The notes beneath the pieces are model-generated. The model was given only the letters and a program-made list of their open reading frames with translations, searched no databases and had not been told where the DNA came from. Positions 57,010 through 64,000 of a stretch of DNA of 64,000 bases are shown piece after piece. Made by a program: the position numbers and the translations under genes. Source of the stretch: Chloranthus sessilifolius (Eukaryota > Streptophyta > Magnoliopsida > Chloranthales > Chloranthaceae); assembly GCA_021018995.1 (NCBI GenBank), contig CM037586.1:10940247-11004246 (forward strand). The letters are read 5' to 3'. Each line of letters starts with the position of its first letter. Position 1 is the first letter of the stretch.

Positions 57010-57544
57010 AAAGTTTAAAAAAACAACAACGGTCCATAACCGTTGTTTTTAGAGTCAATTAACAACGGCTCACAACCGCTGTACTTTTGCAACAGATATA
57101 TACCACTGACTTAGACTGTGGTTTCGGTAGAAAAATAACAACCCTTTTCTATAAAGAACAACGGCTACAAGCCATTGTACCTTTGCAATGGACATATACC
57201 ACTGACGTAGGTCGTGGTTTCGGCAGAAAAATAACAACTCTTTTCTACAAGGAACAACGGCTCACAACCATTTTACGTAAGCAACAGACATATACCACTG
57301 ATTTAGACTGTGGTTTAGACAGAAAAATAACAACCACTTTTCTGTAAGAAACAACGGCTCACAACCGTTGTAAATTGGCAACTGACATGGGCCGTTGTTT
57401 AGGAGGTAAATAAACAACGGTTCTAAGCCGTTGTTTAGAAAATCCACTGCTCTATAAACAACGGTCGTTACCACGGCTCAAAACCGTTGTTTATGAAATT
57501 TACAACGGTTTTGGGCCGTTGTTTTTTTTCGATTTTCACGTAGT
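57010..57544 (+). repeat. Right subterminal repeat block and terminus of the CACTA element
   Basis: About 15 copies of ACAACGG(C/T)T or CCGTTGT occur, and a longer unit of about 80 bp (TATACCACTGAC...GGTTTCGG.AGAAAAATAACAA) repeats three times. It ends CGATTTTCACGTAGT. Such blocks are sites for the TNP1-type protein. Confidence 0.85.
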
Positions 57545-58625
57545 GAATGACAATGGAAGTAACAGACAACTACTGGAAACTATGGTGAACACCATGGCTC
57601 AACAGACGACGCTACTAGTAGAGAGACGGCAGCCGTCAGGATGTCAAGAATTCAAGAGGATGAGACCTCCTAGTTTCTACAGTCAGGTCGATCCTCTCGA
57701 AATGGAAAAATAGCTAAACCAGGTAGAGAAGATTCTCGATTTCATCCCTTACAATGAGGAAGAAAAAGTCAGATGGGTTGCTTTTCAACTGGAAGGAGAA
57801 GCCGACCCATGGTGGAAATCTATTCAGAGAACACAGGTACATGAAACACCAAATTCCCCATGGACATGGGCACAATTCACATAGGTGTTTAACGAGAAGT
57901 AATTCCCCGACCCCATTAGAAATCAATGGGAAGTTAAGTTCGCTACATTGGAACAAGGGCAGATGTCCATGACCAAGTATGAAATGGAATCAACTAGGCT
58001 TTCCTTATTCGCACTGTTACACATCACCACAAAATTAATGAAGGCCAAGAAGTTTAAGCGTGGCCTGAAGCCCGTTATTCAAAAGAGACTCTTGTTGTTT
58101 AGACTGATGACATATGCTGAGGAATTGGCCCTAATCACTGAGAAGGACATTGAGAAGATGCACCAAAGAAGAGAGCAGCAAAACAAGGCTCGGACTAGTC
58201 GGGTGTAATCGTTTGCCTCCGAACAGGTAAACAAGAGATCGAAGTTCTCGATGCCTGCGCCCAGCCAGCTTGCTCAGATGGTGTATTCGAGACCTTCCCT
58301 GCATATATGAGGCTTGTTCATCCAGCAAACTCTACACTGGCTAGAACGACTAGTGATTCGCAAGCTTCACAGACCCCTGCAACCGCACCGATCCATTCTT
58401 GCTCGAAGTGTGGGAAGCCACACAAGACAGAGGAATGCAGATGGGTCTCGGGTGTGTGTTTCAAATGTGGTAAGCAAGGGCATAGGATAAGGGGTTTCCC
58501 AGAGGAAAAGAAAGCATAGATAATGCCAACAACGTCTACACAGAGGCCTTCTCGGCCAACATTGCAAGGTCGCACCTTTGTAGTATCAACTCAGGATGCT
58601 CAGGCAACCAACGATATCATCCAAG
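57545..58625 (+). pseudogene. Gag of Tekay-3 (main part), with stops
   Basis: It resumes the gag split by CACTA: LLETMVNTMAQQTTLLVERR, FKRMRPPSFYSQVDPLE, then a stop where the family usually has Trp, EEEKVRWVAFQLEGEADPWW and LMKAKKFKRGLKP (capsid). Zinc motifs follow: CSKCGKPHKTEEC and CFKCGKQGHRIRG, whose last Cys is replaced by Phe. It ends ATNDIIQG at the intron donor. At least four in-frame stops are seen (near 57713, 57884, 57901, 58208). Confidence 0.85.
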
Positions 58626-58763
58626 GTATGAACAACCCTGCGATCCTAAGCTATTGATTTCACTTCAGTTTGTGGGTACTAGTAGAAATTAAATTCAATT
58701 GTGTTGTTGCATACTCACTGCATCAACTTTACACACCTATTAACTGAAATGTATGAACCCTAG
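58626..58763 (+). other. Intron between gag and protease in Tekay-3
   Basis: CCAAG/GTATGA at 58626 and CCCTAG/GTAC at 58763 bound a stop-containing stretch. Splicing gives IIQG then TLSLY, the same codon as in Tekay-1 (VIQG/TLNIY), although lengths and bodies differ (138 against 154-155 bp). Confidence 0.65.
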
Positions 58764-59100
58764 GTACCTTGTCTCTATATTAAAGATGTGACATTTGTTA
58801 TCACAAGGCACGAGTTTTGATAGATCCAGGGTCTACTCACTCCTTTGTCACGCCTCTATTCGCGATAAAATTGAGCTTCATCCCTGAGCCCTTAGACTTC
58901 ATATTAGCAGAATCAGTACCTACCGGGACCTCAGTGAGCATAAATACGGTGTATCGATCGGTTATCGTTGTCATTCAAGACCGCGAGACGATGGTCGATC
59001 TGATTCTTTTAGACATACAAGGATTTGATGTAATCTTTTGTATGGACTAGCTATCCACGTACCATGCCAACGTCGATTCTCTTTGAAAGGTGGTTACCTT
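58764..59100 (+). pseudogene. Aspartic protease of Tekay-3
   Basis: VLIDPGSTHSFVTPLFAIKL holds the active-site loop. The domain ends FDVIFCMD followed by a stop where Trp is expected (59048-59050), then STYHANVDSL. An indel follows before KVVTFRPPKGKSFQFHG. Confidence 0.85.
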
Positions 59101-59990
59101 TCGCCCTCCGAAGGGAAAATCCTTCCAATTTCATGGCATAAGGTCCATGATCACGCTATTCATTCCAGCCATTAGTGTCGAACGACTGATGAAGAATGGA
59201 TGCCATGGATACCTAGCGTTCTTGAAGACCCAACATGAGGAGAAGAACAACATCAGTGATATCTCTATTATGCGTGAATTTCCAAATGTATTCCCTGAAG
59301 ACTTGTCGGGATTACCACATGATCGAGAAATTGAGTTTGTAATCGATTTGGTTCCAAGAACCGAACTAGTATCGAAGGCACCATACTGGGTGGCACCAGC
59401 AGAATTGAAGAAACTGAAGGAGCTATTATAAGAACTGTTGGACAAAGGATTCATCTGGATGAGTGTTTCCCAATGGGGAGCACCACTGCTCTTTGTCAAA
59501 AAGGACGGTTCTATGAGACAGTACATCGACTATCATTAGTTGAACAAGTTGATGATTAAGAATCGTTTCCCACTTCCTCACATCAATGACCTCTTCAATT
59601 AGCTCCAAGGTGCAAAATTCTTTTCGAAGATCGACTTGAGGTCAGGGTATAACCAATTAAAGATTAAAGTCGAGGACATCCTGAAAATTGCTTTTTGTAT
59701 GAGATATGGCCACTATGAATTCCTAGTGATGCCTTTCAGATTGACGAACACTCCAGCATCATTTATGGATCTAATGAATAAAGTGTTCAGACCGCATCTT
59801 GATAAATGTGTGGTGGTCTTCATAGACGATGTCCTTATATATTCGAAGACAAGAGAAGCACATGAGCAGCACTTGTGTATCGCACTTCAGACACTTCATG
59901 CACATCAGTTGTACGCGAAGCTAAGCAAATGTGAGTTCTGACTAGAACAAGTAAGCTTCTCAGGTCATGTCATCTCTGACGTAGGCATAA
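59101..59990 (+). pseudogene. Reverse transcriptase of Tekay-3
   Basis: It shows [93 protein letters not shown] and the palm motif [12 protein letters not shown], then YAKLSKCEF. Stops replace conserved Gln (YH-LNK, FN-LQG) or Trp (CEF-LEQ), and a Lys is missing in VKKKDG, though the frame is kept. Confidence 0.9.
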
Positions 59991-60600
59991 CCATAGACCC
60001 AGCTAAGATTGAAGTTGTGGTTAAGTGGGAACAATCGAAGACAGTGATAAAAGTGCGAAGTTTTATGGGATAGCTAGATACTACAGGAGATTCATTAAAG
60101 GATTCTCCAAGATTTCAGGACCACTCACTTAGCTCTCTAGAAAGAGCACCAAGTTTGAGTGGACCGATTCATGTGAATAGAGCTTTCAGGAGCTCAAGAG
60201 AAGGGTAACCTCCGCATCAGTGCTTGCTATACCTTCAGGCAGTGGAGGATTTATGGTTTTCAGTGATCCTTCACGCAGTGGTTTGGGCTATATGCATAAT
60301 CAGAAGGAGAAAGTCATTGCCTATGGTTCACGGCAACTCAAAGACCATGGGAAGAACTATCCGACTCATGATCTAGAATTAGCAGAAATCTTCTTTGCCT
60401 TAAAAATTTAGAGACACTACCTTTACGGTGAGACGTTTGAGATCCCCACCGATTATAAGAGCTTCAAGTACCTATTCACACAGAAAGATTTGAATCTGAG
60501 GTAGGTAAGATGGATGGAGTTTCTCAAATATTATGATTGTTCCATTCAGTACCACCCTGGCAAGACCAATGTTGCGGCAGACACGTTGAGTTAGAAATCC
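59991..60600 (+). pseudogene. RNase H region of Tekay-3
   Basis: After the RT thumb (SFMG-LDTT, shifted) the frame reads [39 protein letters not shown] and [12 protein letters not shown], then [30 protein letters not shown] and TNVAADTLS. Stops sit at a Trp site (KI-RHY), a Gln site (LNLR-) and an Arg site (LS-KS). Confidence 0.88.
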
Positions 60601-60760
60601 TCAGCTCGATTATCCAATCTCATTGCAAGAATGTCCAAATGAAAGTTATTCAAAGACATCTCCTTGTATGATACGAGCTTCGACGTGAAGGATTCAAGAG
60701 ATTTAATAGACCAACGTCATCATCTGACCAACCATCTTTGATAAGATCCATGAGATGTAA

Positions 60761-61741
60761 ATGGTCGATGTGGAACTCATGGCCATCAAACAAGAAGTAA
60801 TTAGTGGAAGCCGACCTGATTTTTCCATCAGGGAGGATGGATTGTTACTTTTTAGAGTTCGATTGTGTGTACCGACCTATGCTGATCTTAGACGCACGAT
60901 CTTGAAAGAAGCTTACAAGTGTAAGTATGCCATCCACCCTGGTTGTACTAAGATGTACCAGGATCAGAAGAAGACCTTTTGGTGGCAAGGATTAAAGAAA
61001 AGAGGTCGCAGATACATATCAAAATGTTTGGTGTGTCACCAAGTGAAAGTGGACCATCGAAATCCTTCGAGTCTGTTGCAACCATTTCCGATACCCGAAT
61101 GGAAATGGGAACCCATATCCATGGATTTTATCCTTGGATTGCTGAGAACAGCCAAAGGGCACAATGTAGTTTGGGTAATCATTGACCGATTAACCAAATT
61201 CGCCCACTTCCTACCATACAGCACGATGTATACAGCCAGTAAGCTTGCAGAGCTATATCTCAAAGAGATTGTTAGACTATATGGTATACTCACCAGTATA
61301 GTTTTAGATAGAGACCTGTTGTACACATCCCAATTCTGACAAGAGTTGTAAGAAGGTATGGGATCCATACTAGATTTTAGCTCGTCATTTCACCTTTAGA
61401 CCAATGGGCAAATCGAAAGGGTGAACCAAATAATCGAAGATATGCTCCGAGCATGTATGCTAGACTTTCAAGGATCATGGGATAAACACCCACCCCTGAT
61501 TGAGTTTGCATACAACAATAGCTACCAGGCGAGCATTGGAATGGCATCGTTCGAAGCCTTGTATAGTCGCCGATGCAAATCTCCAATAAATTGGGAAGAG
61601 ACTGGAGAAAGACTTTTGTTAGGACCGGAGATAGTTGAAGACATGACCGATACTATTCTATTGATCCGTGAGAGATTGAGGGTCACACAAAGCCGACAAA
61701 AGAGCTATGCAGACCTCAAGAGAACCAATGTCAAGTTTTAG
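60761..61741 (+). pseudogene. Integrase of Tekay-3
   Basis: An open run to 61339 has the zinc-binding segment (YAIHPGCTKMYQDQ, CLVCHQVKVDHRNP) and core residues ISMDFILGL and VWVIIDRLTKFAHFLPY, LYGILTSIVLDRD (second Asp). After a stop at TSQF the frame resumes NQIIEDMLRACML (with the region of the third acidic residue), IEFAYNNSYQASIGM and ALYSRRCKSPINW, to LKRTNVKF and a stop in the last codon before the intron-like insertion. Confidence 0.88.
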
Positions 61742-61840
61742 GTAAACTCGATTTAAAAAAATAATAAATAAATAAATAATTTGATCTCCTTATTCTCCCC
61801 GTCATCTATGCATAATGCTGACTTAGCACATTCTTTTCAG
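61742..61840 (+). other. Intron-like 99-bp insertion in integrase C-terminal region
   Basis: TTTTAG/GTAAAC at the left and TTCTTTTCAG/AATGG at the right are good splice sites. The stretch is AT-rich and stop-containing. Removing it places VKF-(stop for Gln)-NGDHVFFK in line with VDYKVGEHVFVK of Tekay-1, which has no insertion here. It could also be a small AT-rich insertion. Confidence 0.5.
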
Positions 61841-62262
61841 AATGGGGACCACGTTTTCTTCAAGATTTCGCCAACGAAGGGCGTGATGTGCTTCGGAAGA
61901 CGTGGGAAGCTGAGTCCGTGCTATGTTGGACCTTTTGAAATATTAGGTCGGGTTGGCGAAGTGGCTTATCGGATCGCTTTACCTCCGCAACTATCAAATA
62001 TGCACAACGTGCTCCACGTGTCAATGTTACGAAAGTTTGTGAAGGAACCACTCATGTTTTAGATTATCAACTAATCGAACTCTAAGAGGATCTAGCAGTG
62101 AAAGAGGAGAAGATACAAATTTTGAACCGTAAGGAGTAGATTTTGTGGACCAAGCAGATTCCACTTGTGCTAGTATGGTGGTGAAATCACCCAACCACTG
62201 CCGCCACTTGGGAGCACGAAGCAGAGATTCACGATCAATACCGAAATCTTTTTTATTAAAGG
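61841..62262 (+). pseudogene. Integrase GPF module and chromodomain-like pol end of Tekay-3
   Basis: NGDHVFFKISPTKGVMCFGR, RGKLSPCYVGPFEILGRVGE, HVSMLRKFVKEP, then stops, then IPLVLVWW-NHPTTAATWEH and EAEIHDQYPKSF, a chromodomain-type tail. The Tat-type LTR begins 6 bp later. Confidence 0.85.
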
Positions 62263-62267
62263 TTTGT

Positions 62268-63777
62268 GTAGACACCCAAATTTGGCCCAATGCCCGATCG
62301 AAACATACTTTGAGAAAGTTGCGCTCCCCGATCTTCCAGTAGCATCTCCCATACCCTTAGGAACCTTCCCATACCATTAGGAACTTTTCCAAAACCCAAG
62401 CTTGAGAAGATCTCTTCGAGACTCAAACCCTATTCTGTTGGAAGGAGGATATTCTTAGCTTTGCAAAAAGCTAAGAATCGCCTCAATCCGAGTCATATAC
62501 CAAAAGTTATGGCGAATCGAATTTGGGCTGAGGTGAGGCCTTTTTGCCTAGCATGTGTGATATACACGCTAGGCTATTTCTGAAGAAATGTGGCCTAGCA
62601 TGTATAATAACGCTAGGCCATTTCTGAAGAAATTTTACCTAGCATGTATAATATATACGCTAGGCCAATTGACCTTCTTCCTCCTAAGTGTGGGCCCCAC
62701 GGCGGGCTCTGAACTTCTGGGGAGTACTGTACATATGCCTGGCGAGTATAATATACACGCTAGGTTTAGCTACAATACTTCTTGGATTTTGCCCAAATTT
62801 CACTTTTGGGGTTTGACTTGTTGACCATCCTAATGTTTAGGGTGGATTACTTTAGGACTGTTGCACCCTCATTAACCCTATTTGTAACCCCCTAGCCATT
62901 TGAAACCCCACCCTATCATATGCCATTGAACCCTATTCACACTTATCCATAGCCTTGAAAACCCAAAATCCTTAGATTTAGGATTACCTAGTTGCTAATC
63001 TCATAAGCATTTAAGTATCCCCCTAACCTACCCTTTCTCTATAACTAAAGAGGCATCCCCCCTTGCAAATGGCTTGAAAAATTTTCAAAAGAGAGAAAGA
63101 TTAGAGATTTCCTTCTCCCCTTTGGTGCACCAAACCCATACAAATTTCAGAACTCAAAAATCCCTTAGCTTAGGTGAGAACCCTCCCTTAAAACCCATCT
63201 GCCATCAAAAATCCCTTAGCTTAGGTGAGAACTACCCCTAGCCTTCTTCTCCTACCTCTTAGCTATTATGCCTTAGAGGTTAGAAGCCATCTTTCAACCC
63301 CTCAAGCTACCAGAAGCTCACCAAGTGCACCCACGCGAAGGTTCACAACTGTGCTACAAGGGCCTGAGAGCTCATGCTCTCCCCTCTATCCCTCTATCTT
63401 CTTTGCTTTCCCTTTATCCTTGAATTTGTGTCGTTACGCCATTGAAATACTTGATGATTGTGGGGCGCGTAAATATGATCAAAGTGCCTTAGGGCAAAGG
63501 GGGGGTGCTATTTTTATATTTCATTCTTCCTTTGTTTGGCCATAAGTAGAGATCGCTTATGAGCGGGTTGTTCGCGTGCCTCACACCTTTGTGATCGATA
63601 ACCACAACCCCTACCCAAGAGCCTTTCACGTAGACCGCAATCCGAGTCATATTTGGCATTTCGGTGTATTTTAATATTGATTTAGGTTTCCCGGGGCACC
63701 AAAAGCTCTGGGTGGTGACTCTAGTTTTATCAAGAGCGCATCATCGCGACGGACTCATGAGTGCCCACGATTGCACA
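62268..63777 (+). repeat. Tat-type LTR copy 3 (5' LTR of an element leaving the window)
   Basis: TGTAGACACCCAAATTTGG to GCCCACGATTGCACA (1510 bp), followed by a primer site. It is collinear with copies 1 and 2 and the most complete. It lies where the Tekay-3 3' end should be, so it inserted there. Confidence 0.88.
62547..62764. repeat. Four CCTAGC...GCTAGG palindromes in Tat-type LTR copy 3
   Basis: Imperfect palindromes of 26-30 bp occur at 62547-62574, 62593-62619, 62637-62666 and 62738-62764. Arms are CCTAGC(A/G).GT(A/G) and TACACGCTAGG, with TATAATA or GATA centres. Position in the LTR (280-497 bp) matches the three palindromes of copy 2, but the arm sequences differ (GCATACAT against CTAGCATGT). 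Confidence 0.88.
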
Positions 63778-63779
63778 GA

Positions 63780-63799
63780 TGGTGACTCTACTGGGGAGT
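63780..63799 (+). other. Primer binding site after Tat-type LTR copy 3
   Basis: TGGTGACTCTACTGGGGAGT follows the LTR by two bases. It resembles the TGG.GACTC..CTGGGGA primer sites of plant Tat/Retand-type elements. The priming tRNA was not determined here. Confidence 0.7.
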
Positions 63800-64000
63800 A
63801 GCTAGTAGAGCTTCCACTTGAAGTTTGGCTTGCTGTTTTTATTTCATTTTCACAAACATTTGTTTGTGTTCTTTTCTTTCTCTCATACTCACCCCTATGA
63901 TTCCGTCAATTTTTCTCACCCCTACAATTTCGTCTATTTTTATTTGCCCCTACTTTTTCGTCATTTACATGCCTTAGCTGATTGGTGGGCCTACTTGAGT
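63800..64000 (+). other. Start of the internal leader of a Tat-type element
   Basis: T/C-rich, with CACCCCTA.TTTCGTC repeated three times (63890-63965). No coding sequence before the window end. Confidence 0.5.

Larger units (their letters stand above)
36757..57544 (+). mobile_element. 20.8-kb CACTA (En/Spm) transposon
   Basis: Left end ACTACATGAAAATGAAGG and right end TTTTCACGTAGT are inverted. Both subterminal regions carry ACAACGGC/GCCGTTGT-type repeats. It encodes a TNP2-like transposase (44427-47930) and a TNP1-like gene (48181-50335). The flanks read GAA on both sides (36754-36756, 57545-57547) if the ends are taken as ACTAC. The element separates two parts of one gypsy gag. It contains a TRIM, a foldback element and other insertions. 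Confidence 0.85.
34198..62267 (+). mobile_element. Tekay-like Ty3/gypsy retrotransposon (Tekay-3), split by a CACTA transposon and by a Tat-type element
   Basis: 5' LTR (34198-36542), primer site, gag start, CACTA insertion (36757-57544), rest of gag, protease, RT, RNase H and integrase to a chromodomain-like end near 62262, all on the plus strand. The 3' LTR is not present in the window because a Tat-type LTR starts at 62268. It inserted into the Tat-type LTR at 34197. Coding parts contain many stops. Confidence 0.9.

Noticed and set aside
57087..57347. ORF with repeated TYTTD-GFGRKITTLFYKEQR peptides
   Set aside because: It is translation of the CACTA subterminal DNA repeats, with no start context or protein family.
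36753..57548. Classical CACTA register with 3-bp duplication outside a C
   Set aside because: Flanks would be GGA and AAT, which do not match, and the first base at the left is A. The ACTAC register with GAA fits better.
63225..63545. 106-codon ORF in the right-hand LTR
   Set aside because: It lies in the Tat-type LTR leader around conserved LTR blocks; codons do not persist in LTR copies 1 and 2.

Overview
The window is nuclear DNA from a flowering plant and consists almost entirely of nested transposable elements. The signs are long Ty3/gypsy LTR retrotransposons with tRNA-iMet-type primer sites, Tat/Athila-type primer sites, a CACTA (En/Spm) transposon with TNP2-type and TNP1-type genes, CACTA-type MITEs, a TRIM and tRNA-like SINEs. 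The only host-gene remnant recognised is the last exon of a plant O-methyltransferase (19193-19502). No complete host gene was found, and the species cannot be fixed from the sequence.

Layout. 1-14464 (minus strand): two units of one Tekay-like gypsy family ('Tekay-1') in tandem, sharing the middle LTR at 1600-4162, with an extra gene-like ORF that has its own TATA box between pol and that LTR. This block interrupts an LTR of a second family ('Tekay-2', 14465-15630). 15631-20691: low-copy DNA carrying a SINE, two small CACTA-type MITEs with target-site duplications, two foldback elements and the O-methyltransferase fragment. 20697-23237: a Tekay-1-related solo LTR with a perfect 5-bp duplication. 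24878-34197: Tat-type LTRs, the first split by a 6.7-kb non-autonomous LARD-like element (25988-32697). 34198-62267: a third family ('Tekay-3', plus strand), whose gag is split by a 20.8-kb CACTA transposon (36757-57544) that itself contains a TRIM, a foldback element and another CACTA end. 62268-64000: a further Tat-type LTR, its primer binding site and the start of its internal region.

Main observations. (1) Every LTR family here carries an array of short palindromes. The core differs by family: TCGATTAATCGA, TTGATCGATCAA, TTCGCTCGAGCGAA, and longer CCTAGC...GCTAGG palindromes. In the Tekay families the arrays lie at a similar depth in the LTR, and spacing is near 20 bp in Tekay-1 and Tekay-2. 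In the LARD leader the palindromes come as seven pairs, each spaced exactly 21 bp. (2) Tekay-1 and Tekay-3 share an intron between the gag zinc knuckle and protease, and a short acidic exon-like segment in the LTR entered through a same-phase splice acceptor. (3) The extra Tekay-1 ORF has a palindrome array directly upstream of its TATA box.

Nearly all coding regions are broken by frameshifts or stops, so most are called pseudogenes. Some indel differences between the two Tekay-1 copies may be assembly or base-calling errors. Family names (Tekay, Tat, LARD) come from primer site, domain order and motifs, not from a database search.
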